A stretch of DNA of 64,000 bases from Phragmites australis (taxonomy: Eukaryota > Streptophyta > Magnoliopsida > Poales > Poaceae). A program made the translations under genes and the position numbers. This document shows positions 48,499 to 60,762 of this stretch, in pieces. Numbering within the stretch: the first letter of the stretch is position 1; each line of letters begins with the position of its first letter. Location of the stretch: the NCBI RefSeq assembly GCF_958298935.1, contig NC_084927.1, forward strand, positions 27,974,001 to 28,038,000, written 5' to 3'. The notes under the pieces are model-generated. The model saw nothing but the letters and a program-made list of their open reading frames with translations. It made no database searches and was not told where the DNA came from.

Positions 48499-49511
48499 CG
48501 CTACTTAAAAAACTCCTTTACTGTCAGCTCATAAAATGATTTCACTGTCAATGTTAGAATTGATAGTGAACAACAGACAATGATAGTCCTCGACTATCAC
48601 TGCCGGTCACCGGACCGGCAGTGAAGGAGTTATCACTGCGAAGCTTTCAACCGGCAGTGATAGTCGAACGCCAAATCGATATTTTTTGGGCTGGAAAAAT
48701 TGATTTTTTTTTCATAATCACAAGTCACGCGATTTTTCGTGTGAAATACACGTGCGTGCGGTTCGTGGCACTCGAACCCGGAACCTCTCAGCTCCTGCTA
48801 TGTCCTTACCATCTCACCATAGAAGTACTAGTGATACCATTAGTATATACAATCCTTTTGACATCTTTTGTCTGAAACTTCAAATGATTATTTGGATATC
48901 TAAATGACATCAAATGAAAGAGTTTTTAACTACAAAATTGTAGATCTCGTCGAGGGCTACAGTTTTGATATAATGTTTATTCCCATCCGATTTCGTATGA
49001 AAAAATTATGAATTTTTTAAAATAAGCCGTCATCCACTATCACTGCCTACTCTAACCACAAACCGGCAGTAATACTATCACTGTCAGCTCGTGGCTAGAG
49101 CCGGCAGTGAAAAGGTTTCACTGCCGGCTCTAGCCACCAACCGGTAGTGATAGTCAAGGTTTCACTGTTGGCTCTAGCCACCAACCGGCAGTGATGCTTG
49201 ACGACTATCACTGCCGGCTCTAACCACCAACCGACAGTGATAGTCAAGGTTTCACTACCAGCTCTAGTCACGAGCCGGCAGACCGACAGTGATAATCAAG
49301 GTTTCACTGTCGGTTCTAGTCACCAACCGGCAGTGATGCTTGACGACTAGCCACCAGTTGGCAGTGATAGTCAAGGTTTCACTGCCGGTTCTTTTTGAAT
49401 TGCTTTTTAGTGTCGGTCCTTGATACAAACCGGCAGTGATACTCCATCACTGCTGGCTCGTAAGGAACCGGCAGTGATAGACCGACATATAAGCCTATTT
49501 ATGTAGTAGTG
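48499..49511. mobile_element. Non-autonomous CACTA element, copy A
   Basis: 1013 bp with left end CGCTACTTAAAAAACTCC (one change from CACTA) and right end CCTATTTATGTAGTAGTG, flanked by ATT on both sides (48496-48498, 49512-49514). Both subterminal regions are arrays of ACTATCACTGCCGGCTCTAG-like repeats in both orientations, expected transposase-binding sites. No coding frame. An inverted tRNA-like module lies at 48767-48822. Confidence 0.88.
48767..48822 (-). other. tRNA-like A/B-box module inside CACTA copy A
   Basis: On the minus strand TGGTGAGATGGT (A-box-like) is followed by GGGTTCGAGTGCC (B-box-like) about 30 bp later. No complete acceptor stem, so not a working tRNA gene. Confidence 0.45.
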
Positions 49512-49802
49512 ATTATAAAATCTTTCACCAATGATTCTAGATATATATTAATATCGTTGTTACGTTGTCTCGATCCTTGATAAGTAGTAGCATCATAATG
49601 TATTTTCGTTTCATACATAACAAAATATGAAGGTTGTAGATATATAGAGTCACGAACTAAGTGCTATGATAACAGCTCATGTTACCAAAAGTATTCATCC
49701 TATCTGTGCTCTACCCAAACTTTATATTCCTCATATCATATGCAAAATTGTCCTTATATTTTCTATCCATTTTCCTCCACGGGAAAGAATTAGCATGGTG
49801 CC

Positions 49803-50641
49803 TTAGTATTCCATCTCTCTTACTCTTCTGCGTGCCATCATGTCAATTTGGCATGCCTTGCGTTCGCAAATAAATTCTTCAACATGGGATCTTTTCTTCT
49901 TACACTTCACCCCGATGTCATCTCTATCATTAAAGTCATCATTGTATCGTGATGCTTTGCACGCCGAATACATATTCAAGTCTTCACACTCTTTTCTGAT
50001 ATATGATACAATCGTTTGGACATGTATATATTTTTTGTACTTCCAATCCCAATAGGTAGACAACCTGATTAGCTTGGTATGTGGTTTCAGACAACAAGTT
50101 CCTCTCTGTAAGCACATCTCATAAGAGACGTAACAACGTTGTGAAGCTCTTATTGAACCAACCATTGATTGCTTTCAATTGAAGCAATGAAAGCACCATA
50201 TGTAACTTTGTGTGCTCCTTCTTCGAACCTAGGAATAATGGTGTTTTAGAATTCTATATTGTACGCTAGAACTTTTGATATTATCTTTCACTAGTGAAGT
50301 CCCCCCTCACCATCACACAACATCTGATCTAAATAATCTTCGTCATCATTGACCAACCTATCTGTATCATAATCATATCTGGCATCAGCTGGCATATCAT
50401 TGTCTTCGTCATCTTCAGTAATGTTTTGCCCTTTCTGTATAATCTCATCTTCACTGCGCTTGGTCCAACAAGTATAGCCAGGTTTAAAACCTCTTTTAAT
50501 CAAGTGTGGTAGAAAATTGTTCCTTGTTCTTGCAATCAACACATGACAACATATGTAGTTTGACTTGTACTTCATGGTTGTTCTCAGAAAAACAGTCACA
50601 TCGTTAATGAACTCTGAGGAGCAACGGTCTGCATCGTACAT
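49803..50641 (-). pseudogene. CACTA transposase relic (TNP2-type N-terminal domain)
   Basis: The frame 50641-50291 reads CSSEFINDVTVFL, CCHVLIARTRNN, LIKRGFKPGYTCWTKRSED and a Glu/Asp-rich stretch. This matches the arrangement of the transposase-associated domain at the start of En/Spm TNP2 proteins (Cys/His pairs, then H-LI-RGF---YT-W--HGE), with some Cys/His lost. A second frame at 50165-49803 follows on the same strand (CKASRYNDDFNDRDD, KCKKKRSHVEEF) and may be a further piece, but I cannot identify it. The catalytic DDE part is absent. Confidence 0.6.
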
Positions 50642-51250
50642 TCATCTTCAGTTCATCTATAATTAATTATAATAAACTAAAGTACAGTAAATCAATAAAT
50701 AATCACATAATCCATTAAATTAATAAACATCAAATAAAAAATATAGTGCTAAATAATTAAAATTAATATACTAAGGGGTAAATTCATTTAAAAGATCAAT
50801 ATAATGTTACTAATCTATCTAAATTTATAAGAAAATCACAATTAAAAACTAATTTTATAATTAATACTTGGTCACCACAATATTTTATAAGTTATCTTAA
50901 ATTCACTAAATTTATTATTGATAATTAATTATGTAATGCTACTTAATTAGAATTAAAATTTGCTCATACCTAACTAATGTAAATTCATATAAACAATTTA
51001 GGTAACTCATTTATCAAGATAGTTATCAGCCTAGCTATATTATTAACTATATGTATAATCTAAAAAAAAAAGCAAATCCCTTTACGAGTTCATCCATTGT
51101 AAACTACAATTGAACTAGATCCAAACCTTAGATTAAAGCTAAATCTTGATCTAAGCAATCTCCATACACCTACAATGAGGTAATTGCACTATATTTTCTA
51201 AATTATAGTTTAATTGGAGTTCTAGCTCCTTAAAAATTCATCACCATGAA

Positions 51251-51418
51251 ACTATCACCTACTGCTGAAACCTAGAGCAATATAGCAAATAAAACTAACT
51301 ACAAATGAAATATAGATCAAGTTACTAACCTTGTACTATCATCTACTGCTGAAACCTAGAGCAATATAACAAATACAACTAACTACAAATAAAATATAGA
51401 TCAAGTTACTAACCTTGT
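51251..51418. repeat. Two-copy tandem repeat, 84-bp unit
   Basis: Copies start at 51251 and 51335 (actatca-ctactgctgaaacctag...) and differ at only a few positions, so the duplication is recent compared with its surroundings. Confidence 0.85.
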
Positions 51419-51559
51419 AGCACTTAGGGTACGTGGATTCCTTCAAATTTGAAAGCCTCCAAGCACCAATTCGCTACAAATAGCTGCCACTGAGTCATCT
51501 CTGTTTTGCTCGGGCTTAGGGCAGAGAAGATCAATCAATATATAATGTACACTTATTAT

Positions 51560-51622
51560 TACCGGTTTGGGATATGAATCGGCAGTGATAGCCAGTCACG
51601 AATGAGGGTTTCTGTGGTCATG
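51560..51622. mobile_element. CACTA right-end fragment
   Basis: TACCGGTTTGGGATATGAATC, GGCAGTGATAGCC and GAGGGTTTCTGTGGTCATG match the subterminal and terminal style of copies A and C. The end reads GGTCATG where an intact end would read TAGTG. It probably belongs to the element that supplied the transposase relic at 49803-50641. Confidence 0.5.
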
Positions 51623-52241
51623 TGAGCATATTTTTCACAAATTTCCACTTTGCCTTAAAGAAAACGTGTGTATTTATGTCTAAATATTTCAATCGAGAAT
51701 ATTACACGGCTGACACGTATGGCCCACTCGAAGATATACGGTTTTCTGGAAATGATTCATATATCAAAGAGCCACCTACGTGTACTGCAAAAACGCAAGA
51801 CTATACACGAGACAGATCGCACTCATGTAGGGCTAGTGGCAGTCACACTCAAAAGCGATGTCCCTCACAAATCGACGAAAAGGTAAGATCCATCAGTGCA
51901 AATTATATAAGGTCGGCAAACGTAATACTAAGCGTATTTGTCTGTAAGCACTCGACACATCACCCGTTCTTTCTATAAAATACTCACTGTGTATAGTACG
52001 AACAGAACAAATTTTATTATGGTTTTAAACAAGTGGCAGAGCGAAAGCATTACGTAGCCTATGCTCCCTTAGCTCCCAATAAACACTAAAAGATTATAAA
52101 GCTACTACTATTGAATATTTGAATGTCTATAAATTCAATATCAATAATGGAGTGCAATAATCAACGGGAAAACAAACTATCATTGTGTGAAATGTCATGG
52201 AGTATTTAATTACAAATATATACAATGTTAGTTGTTAGTAA

Positions 52242-52482
52242 TCCCTCCGTTTCACTTTTTTTTTGTACGCACAAACCAGTAAGGCAACAAGTTAAGAAAA
52301 ACTTAGTATGAAACGCACATATAGCCCTATTGAATAGCATGCTGCATTACTTAAGCGTCACATCATTTAGATAGGGTAAATATTGAAATGTTGCGATAAG
52401 GACACTCTTATACTACCCACTACTAAATATTTTTTAAATGTCGCTTCTGAGTAAAACGGCAAATATTGTGAAACAGAGACTC
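52242..52482. mobile_element. Probable Stowaway-like MITE
   Basis: Left end TCCCTCCGTTTCAC, right end, inverted, approximately AGTCTCTGTTTCACAATATT. About 240 bp, AT-rich, non-coding. The target TA is not clean. Confidence 0.5.
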
Positions 52483-52697
52483 AAAAGCGAGTATTATACT
52501 GTTGGTTCAAAAGCAGCTTGATTGGATATGGGCTACACGCATCGGTGCATGGAAAAGCTGTGGATGACTTGTGCAGCTTAGCCAACAATCTAAAAGACTT
52601 GCGTAACATATCCAGATATATGTCTCGACAAGACAGAAATGCAAATGGGGAATGGAAGATATCGTGTAAAGCAGATCTCGCTAGACGATTCACGAGT

Positions 52698-53466
52698 CAC
52701 CTACTACAGAAATATACTTATATATCAATTTATTATTATTGATTCCTTATGAGCCAGCAATGATACAATGTTACTATCGGTTCGTATTATAGATTGACAC
52801 TAAAAGATCATTTAAAAAGAACTGATAGTGAAAATCCACTATTACTGTCGGCTCTAGCCACGAGCTGATAGTGATAACAGCTTATTTTAAAAAAAAATTC
52901 ATAACTTTTTCATAAAAAATTAAATGGGAACAAAATTTATATCAAAACTGTAGCCTTGACAAGATCTACAACTTTGTAGTTGAAAACTTTTTTATTTGAC
53001 GTCATTTAGATATCCAAATAATTGTTCAAAGTTTCAAACAGAAAATATCAAAAGGATTACATATACTAATGGTATCACTAGTACTTCAGTGGTAGGATGA
53101 TAAGTATGGATCGCGCGAACGGAGAGGTTCTGAGTTCGAATGTGTGAACTGCACGCGTGTGTATTTCACGCGAAAAATCGCGTGACTTGTGACTTGCGAT
53201 GGCGCGGGCATGGAGTTCCTCGGGTGAAAAATATATATTTTTTAATTTTTTCAACTCCAAAAAGATCGATTTAGCGTCCGACTATCACTGCCGGCTGAAA
53301 ATTTCAGCTGACGGTGATAGTTGCTGTGATAACCCCTTCACTACCGGTCCTCAGACCGGTGGTAATGATAACCCCTTCACTACCGTTGCCCACTACCGGT
53401 TTCAAAACCAGCAGTAAAACCACTTTACGGGCTAGCAATGAAAGAGTTTTTTTTTCCTACACAGTA
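52698..53466. mobile_element. Non-autonomous CACTA element, copy C (inverted relative to A)
   Basis: The left end CACCTACTACAGAAATA resembles the inverted right end of copy A (CACTACTACATAAATA), and the right end is the inverted left end of A (AACTC with a poly-A stretch). CACTATCACTGCCGGCTG-like repeats are present in both flanks. The central part, including the tRNA-like module, is homologous to A but reversed. Target duplication is not clear. Confidence 0.75.
53088..53143 (+). other. tRNA-like A/B-box module inside CACTA copy C
   Basis: GTGGTAGGATG (A-box-like) and TGAGTTCGAATGT (B-box-like) about 30 bp apart, in the orientation expected from inversion of the module in copy A. Confidence 0.4.
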
Positions 53467-53469
53467 ATG

Positions 53470-53866
53470 ATTTGAAACTATGTGATCACCTTATTCGACA
53501 TAATAAATTGAATTTGTTTTGTTTCTTATATGACCACTACTCATCTTATCTGGAGTTCTGGATCAAATCAACTCACATATCTCATTTGGAAAATCATATA
53601 ACCCTTCATTTGGAGAAGCAATACAGTTGTTAAGGAGATAATTCATTATGTATCACTGAATGTTATCAAAAATTTTGATAAAATTCAGTCGAAAAACCAT
53701 CTAGGCCTGAAGCTTTATTATGCTCTATTTGAAAAAATTGCTCTTTGTATCTCTTCCTCCTCAAACGGTGCAGTAAGAATCTCATTTTCACTATCACAAA
53801 CTTGAGGAATATTATGTTTTATTGACTTATCCATTGCAAAATCATTATGTTCAGGTTTGTAAAAGT
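53470..53866 (-). pseudogene. LINE (L1-type) ORF2 fragment, downstream part
   Basis: On the minus strand the reading runs FYKPEHNDFAMDKSIKH, then NIPQVCDSENEILTAPFEEE, which is the start of a plant L1 reverse transcriptase region, followed by stops. It is the continuation of the LINE fragment at 63533-64000; the two are separated by the 9.7-kb LTR element between them. Confidence 0.7.
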
Positions 53867-55690
53867 GTATCTAGCCCTTATGTGTGGTTTTGGTAATTAA
53901 TGATAATACATATGAACTAATAATATTGTTGAGAATTGTTAATAGGATGTTCCATAGATGATGTATGGAGAAGAGATATGCACCAAGATGAATGAGCTCT
54001 AGGTGATGCTCGGAAGGAGAAGCTCAAAAAAGATTGACAATAAACATTAAAGCTAAGTCACTTGTGGAGACTAAGTGACTAAAGGTATAAAATTGTCAAT
54101 TGAGTTTTAATGGACTAACCTATGTGCTCTGCGATTGAGAATGAGTTTGGTTAGTTTTCTTAAGAAGACATAAGTTGAATTGAGATATTCTATATACCAA
54201 GAGTGAAGAATAAGATTCGACTTCATATATGATAAAGTGAATTTATTGAAGATATCAAATACAAAATAGTTTTCTATGGTAAGACGGTGAAGGACAGGCA
54301 AGACTCAGCTGTGATGGACCATCCGATGGTGAAGGGCAAGTAAATGGCTTAGCGCCAAAGGACCAAGACGGTGATGAAAAGCGAATGAAGGCTTTGCGCT
54401 AATACCGTGCAAGGCCATGTGAAGTTATGGGTGATTCACATCAATCATATGAATAACTAAGAAGAGATGAAGTGAATACAATATAAAGTTGACAACCTTC
54501 AAGGTTTAAAAGAAAGAAGCGGTACTTAAAGGTATTCAAAGACTCAAATTAGTTCAAACGAGTTTTACATTTGAATTTGAGTATATGTATGCCACACTAT
54601 TAAGAAAGATGCAATATGAGCTATTTGTCGTATCTTAGTGCTCAAGAGTTTCTAATCAATCGAAAGTGATAGTTCGCTTTAGGAATCTGATAGAAAAAGT
54701 GTGGAAGTGTCCAAATTAGATTTTAGAGTGTTCTTAGTTTGATCAAATATGTTTGGGATCATGAATTTAGTTGGGATGTGTAACCCTCTGAACAAGCTTT
54801 CATTAGAGTCCAAAATCGTCAAAATTGAACTTCGGGATCAAAAGTTATCGCCATTTTCAGAGGGCCAGTTGTGCTGAACTCGGATGTTCCGGGCTGACCC
54901 GGATACTCCGGGTTGGACGAAGTCTCCAGGTATAGCTCCGAACCGGATGGTTTGTTAAGGTCTAAGTGTTCTACCCAGATATTCCGGGTTGCCAGAGTCT
55001 TCGGATTTTGCTCCGAGCATAGGTGCTCAGTTAAGGTCTAATGTTTTACCTGGAGGTTACGGGTTGAGCCCAGAGTATCCAGGTTAGGGCAGAAAAGCTT
55101 GTTACAACTATTTTTTAGGGGAAGGGTATAAATACCCGCTCACCCCCACTATTGTTTGTTGCTGCTTGATCACGAAAGAAAAGTATTCTAGAGCCAAAAT
55201 AACTTCTCCCCACTCCATTTTAGTATGAGATTTGAGAAGAAAAGTAAGTTGGGTTGAGAGATTGAAAGATTGAGTGCAAGTGAGCTCCCATCTTGAGCAC
55301 TCGAGTTCATCTACAAGAAGTTCGTGAAACATTTGTTACTCTTGGGAATTCAATCCCCTAGATGGCTAGGCGTCATCGGTGAGCACCCAAGGTTATGGTG
55401 TGCCATGAGAAGTTTGTGAATGCTTCAATTTCGCCTTCAGAAAGGAAAAAAAATCAAGAGTGAAAACTCAAACTCAAGTGTGACCGATCTTGGAGAGAAA
55501 AAGGTTGAGAGAGATCCAGCTCAAGTGTGACCGAGCCCCTCAACGGAGACGTAGGAACCTCTAGAGGAGGTGTCCGAACTTCAGGAAACAAATCTTGTGT
55601 CTTCTCTCTTATATCCTTGTTCTTGAGTTCTTTCTCAATATTTATGCATATTACTCGATCTAATTGTTCATGTGAAATTGATTGTAGGCT
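53867..55690 (+). repeat. 5' LTR of the Sirevirus-like element
   Basis: Contains several palindrome-like motifs such as CCCGGA-TAC-TCCGGG (54900-54930) and a TATAAATA box at 55127-55134. It stops matching the right LTR at about 55680, directly before internal sequence, so the last third and the primer site are lost. Confidence 0.7.
55127..55134 (+). promoter_or_regulatory. TATA box of the 5' LTR
   Basis: TATAAATA in a context (GGTATAAATACCC) conserved in the right LTR at 62573-62580. Confidence 0.65.
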
Positions 55691-56149
55691 CTCCATAGAT
55701 ATGACAAGTCCAAATGTGATGGAGAAGAACTTATTTCGGAAATGTCATTTAAGAAATGCTCTACTTCATCATTACATCATAAAGAACACCAAATAACTTA
55801 CTCCCTTGTTCAAAAGGATGTCACTTTGTCATCCACCTTACCAATTGACAAATGCGAGCAAGATAATGATATAGTGAGTGGGATTAATAAGTGTTCAATC
55901 CTTCCTTTGGAGTTTAACAACACTCGCAATGAAATTTCTATATCTAGTAGTGTTGTTAACCCTTGCATATCACTAGTGCCAAAATACCTATTTATCATGA
56001 TGATATGGTCAATTGTCGTCATTGTAATGCATCTATTTCCATTAGTATTTGTGGGATTAATATTTTGAAGGAAATAGAAGCTTACTTGAGACAAAGTTTA
56101 GGTGGAAAGACCTCAAGAAAAATCAAGATGAAATGTTCTTTTAAAAGAA

Positions 56150-57690
56150 GATCATGGATGACATGCTATACATGTCATCAATATGGATATTGTATCATGG
56201 ATTGTCCTCAATTTGGAATTCAAGCATCGATTTCTCCAAGGTGCTCGTCCCCTCACTCTAATGCTCCATTGTGCCTTATGACAAAAGTTAAAAGAAAACG
56301 GTAAGTGAGGATAATCATATCAATGCTCGTTTTAGTTCTAGTGATAGTGATGAGCCCGAGTTTGATCTTTTGAGCAAAAAGGATATACCTATAATAATCA
56401 AACTAATGCACATAATAGAAGACCATGAGGAAAGCCTCGAGAGGCAACAAGAATTTATCATTAAGAAAATAGAAGAACTTAAGAACTTAAATGAGAAATA
56501 TAAAAAACTTCAAGAATCTCATAGTTCATTATCTAATCTTTATAGGGATTTTAAAGTTAAGCATATTTCTTTAATTGATAAATTAAATGCTATGTCTATG
56601 GTGGATTTAGAATAAACATGTCCAAATTATAATATTTTATCTAAGAACAAATCCACTATTTCTCCAATTGATGATGCTTGTGTTACTAACTCTATTTCTC
56701 ATGTAACATCTTTAGAGAAGAAAAATGTTGAGCTAAGGGCTCAAATTGAAAAGCTAACTAGTAAGTATATGAAACTACAAGAAAATTATGACGAGCTTTG
56801 TGCACTAATGAAAATCTTATAGCTTCTTATACCATGCTAGATATAGCTTATAAGGTAATGATCACAACGGTAAAATCCTATAAACCTCATTTAGACAATA
56901 GCATATTTTCTTTGCCTAATATAAATTTGATGTATGCCAGTTCTAGCAATTCAATTGATGTCAATTCTATATCCAATGATGAATTGCCGACTAATTCTTG
57001 TTACTCTAAAGCTAATGTTTTTTTCGAGTGTTGCTTGTTATATTGATAGTAAAGGAAAATCAAGAAGCTCAATGATCAAGTGCATTTAAGAAATAAAAGT
57101 GGACTTAGACTCAATTCCAACAAGAAGAATAAATCCAACAATATCAAGATCAAGGGGCAAAATCAAAAGAAGATCAATGCTCCCATCACTTACTTCAAGT
57201 GTAAGAAAGAGGGAAACCATGTAAAAGATTTCTCTTTGAAGAAAGTAGAAAAGAAGATGAGCAAGAAAGAAGAAAATAAGAAGAATTTTGCTCACATCAA
57301 GTACTTCAAGTGCATCAATGCAGGACACTTTGCCTCAAGCTATTCTAGTGAAGTTGATGATGAAGCAACACTTTTAAGAAGGAAATTAAGAATCAATAAA
57401 AGAAAGTGTTATGGTTGCAATGGAAAAAGACATGAAATTAGATCATGTCCTTAAAAGAAGGAAAAAACTTTATCACCATCAAGAACTCAAACAAGCTCTC
57501 ATCATGATAACAAACACCAAAAGAAGAGGCCCCAAGCAAAATCAAGATCACTCAAGATAAGGGGTAAAGCAAAAGATCATCAAAGCGAAAAGTTTCAAAT
57601 AAAGAGGCTTGACGGCAAAATTTGCTACACATGTTGTGAAAAGAGACATATTGGTAAAAATTGTCCCAAGAGTAATATTCCTAAGCCTAA
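56150..57690 (+). pseudogene. Gag-like region with five zinc knuckles
   Basis: Knuckles in order: CYTCHQYGYCIMDC (about 56163, His lost), YFKCKKEGNHVKDF (57196) and YFKCINAGHFASSY (57303), each lacking Cys residues, CYGCNGKRHEIRSC (57410) and CYTCCEKRHIGKNC (57613), the last two with intact C-2-C-4-H-4-C spacing. Between the first and second knuckle are coiled-coil-like frames (IKKIEELKNLNEKYKKLQES near 56460-56520). The frame is broken by several stops. It resembles Sirevirus/Copia gag proteins, which bind element RNA through such knuckles. Confidence 0.65.
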
Positions 57691-58059
57691 CTCTTTCAAT
57701 AATGATCAATATTTACTTAAGAAGGTTAAGAGTGGTATTTGTGTTACTAGGTTGATTGGTTCAACTCATGCTAATGCAAGGGTTATTTATGTGTCTAAGT
57801 CTCTCATGACTAACTTTAAAGGACTCAACATGGTTTGTGTACCATAAAATGTTTAATTTGTTAAATAGGTACTTAGATATGAATTGAAGACTTGGATCAC
57901 TTGAGAAGAATTATATTGCACATCTCATATCAAGTTTCCTTTGAAGTGGTATTTCTCATCAATTGTGGAACGGGCGCCAAGTATGAAGATTATTGTTCCA
58001 ATATCAAGAACCAATGAAATCTCGATAACAAGTATCTACCTTAAAATATCTAGTCTCCT

Positions 58060-60575
58060 TAACCTTATGTAGGTGAGTCGTTTACAATCTTTTCATGATT
58101 GTGAATACTTGAAGTTGGCTAGATAGTTTTGCTTAAATTTCTACATTTTCATAAGTGATGCATTTAATAGTGCTCTACTAGAGCAAAGTCTTGTGAGTGA
58201 TGCAGACAATAAATGCTTGGTGGTGGTTATCAAGAAAGATGTTAAAATTGGACCTCCACTTCAAATGCTTCGTTCAAGAGCTCATCAAGTGTCCAAGAAA
58301 CTATTCCATCAATGATGTTCAAGGAGACATTTGAAAGAGGGATGGTAATTGCTAAAACTCTTGTTACAATTTCTTGTGAATTTTACATTTTTGTGTGTTT
58401 ATGAGCTATATAAGGTAAAAGAAACACTAGAGGATTTGGACTTGATGTTGGATATGAAAGATGAACTTAATCTACCACGTGAAGAAAAAGCGAGTGGAAA
58501 AATATATAGATTGCCAGGTCATAATTCACATTTTATGGTAATCTACATTATCTTATGGTTGTAAGTTCAATCTTGGCATAAGTATTTCCTTTATAAATTC
58601 TTTTTGCGCTTTAACTCAAAATATAGTGTAAACTCCTCTAGATTCTTGAATGAAATAAGTGCATATTGCAAGTGATTCAAGTATTTGGATATACATATAT
58701 ATGGGAAGCTCATCCTATGTGTTGTGCTTTGAAACTAATCTTTCTTCAAGTGAAATTTGTGTTTAGTCTCTTGGTGAAATGGAGGGTATTGAAGACTTGG
58801 CTAAATTATGTGAAGATTTATCTAATTGATTAAAGAGTCAAGTTGTGTAGAATTATATTTACTATCTATCCAATGTCATTCTATAAATGCAACTTTTTAT
58901 TACAATATCTTTAAATTCATAGTTTACATCTTTGTGATAGATTTTTTGTTCCACACAGTTTTCTGGAATTTACAGAATTCAAAATATTCGAGTTTAAACT
59001 GGAAGTTCTAGGTTTGACGGAAATTGGAAGTTTCAGGTTGTATCTGGAAATTCCTAGCTCTTTGCATGTATAGGTTTTGTATCTATACTTGTTTAGATGT
59101 TATGCTTATTCTAGCATGTGTAGATTTTATTGCAATCTTATCATGCCTATGTTTCATATTCATACATATCTTGATGGATTCTGGAAGTATTATGCTTTAT
59201 GCATCTTAAAAACCCATAAAATGTGAATATTTGAGCAATACCATTTAGAATTGATATTATTGCTTATCTAGCATCTATGCGGTATATCAAGCTCATATAA
59301 AACTCATCTTTGCAAGAATTCATTAATTGATTCATTTTTTGTTTAAATTGAAACTTGAGATTCGTGGTACTTATCTTGTGATTTATTTAATCTCAAGATT
59401 TTTTTAATTCAAATTATTTGTCATTCGAATCAAATCAACTATGATTTTTATGTGTTTAGTTATAACAGTTGACTTTGTGAAAAGTGTATTTGAAGCATAA
59501 TGCTTAAATTTCAATTGGAAACTTGGACTAATTATAATGAATGTCCTTTCAAATAAAAGATTATTTTAATTGGAATTCATAAAGAAGGTCTTATTATTTC
59601 AAATGGTATTTAAAAGAAGACCCTCTTCTTGAATTTCAATTAGAATTATAAAGAAGGATCATATGAAAGTAAAGCCAAGTAAGGATGAGAAATGATCTAC
59701 TACATCAATCCAATGTCTTCTCATTGGTAACTTGTTCTTAATTCATGTATTCAACGTCATAGAATGAAAATAACTTGCGAAAATTTGTTTTTCATACAAA
59801 TGTTTAAAAACCTCTCTATTGCAAATATGAACAATTTGAAGTAGCATATTTTTGTGAGAACTATATAATAATATTTATAATTCATCCAATCCTAAATATG
59901 CAAAATGATTCATATCAAATGTTTGAGTTGCTTTTATATGCAATATTGATGAAAATTTATTTTTAGTCCACATTAATCGGCTCTATTGAACATATAAGCT
60001 TATGAGATGTTGACACTTTATGATAAATGAGCAAATTTTATAAAGTCAATAATTTATCTTTGTTCAACTTAGAGCCTAATCCAAAACAAAGTGTATTTTC
60101 TTGAATGTATTCAATTGATATGTTTTGGGTGTTAATTTCAGACTCATGTTTGATTTGTCGTCAATTGAATTTGTTTCAATTGACATCTATTTCAATTGAA
60201 ATTGGTATCTCTTTCAAATGGAATGATTTGGATTTTCAATTTGTATCTCTTGTAGGTATTCAATTGATATCCTTTGGAATTTTAATTGGTATTCTTTGCG
60301 ATTTCATTTGATATATTGGTATTCTTTTTTACATATCATTTGGCATCTTTTTGAACCCCTTTGACCTATTGTATAGATTGTTCTCCTTACATAGTTTATA
60401 ATTAGATAAGTGTATGTGGTTTAACTCAAATTACAAGAAATGTATATATCATGAGGAGTTTACATTATACATGCTCATACACTAGCTTTCGATGATTCTC
60501 TCTTGTGAGATAGGACTAATGTGTTTTGAAAAAAAATCTCTCTTGGCGAGTCCTCCATAATTCTTACCAATTTGA
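58060..60575. other. Internal non-coding part of the Sirevirus-like element
   Basis: AT-rich, no coding domain. At 60100-60340 the motif CAATTGATATC/CAATTGGTATC is repeated many times, similar to the TTGGTATCA repeats in the other gag-only element (20630-21690). Confidence 0.55.
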
Positions 60576-60579
60576 CGTT

Positions 60580-60762
60580 AATTGGGGGAGAATTCATTTC
60601 GATAATTTTATTTTGGTATTGATGTTAATTGGGGGAGAACTTGGACTAAATGTTATATTTTGTAAGAGAACTTTGCTTATGGGGGGGGGGGGAGAATTAT
60701 TGCTCATGGGCGAGAATTTGTAATAGATATTTTGTTTGTAAAGATGATGTCAATTGGGGGAG
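60580..60762 (+). other. Cluster of four polypurine tracts
   Basis: AATTGGGGGAGAA at 60580-60592 and 60627-60639, a GGGGGGGGGGGGAGAA tract at 60681-60696, and AATTGGGGGAG at 60752-60762. Polypurine tracts prime plus-strand synthesis; several copies before the 3' LTR are a described Sirevirus trait. Confidence 0.7.

Noticed and set aside
48767..48822. Functional tRNA gene
   Set aside because: A and B boxes are recognisable but no closed acceptor and anticodon stems can be drawn, and related copies occur in other CACTA elements.
49679..49873. Short plus-strand frame in the CACTA cluster
   Set aside because: Hydrophobic AT-rich chance translation opposite the probable transposase remnant.
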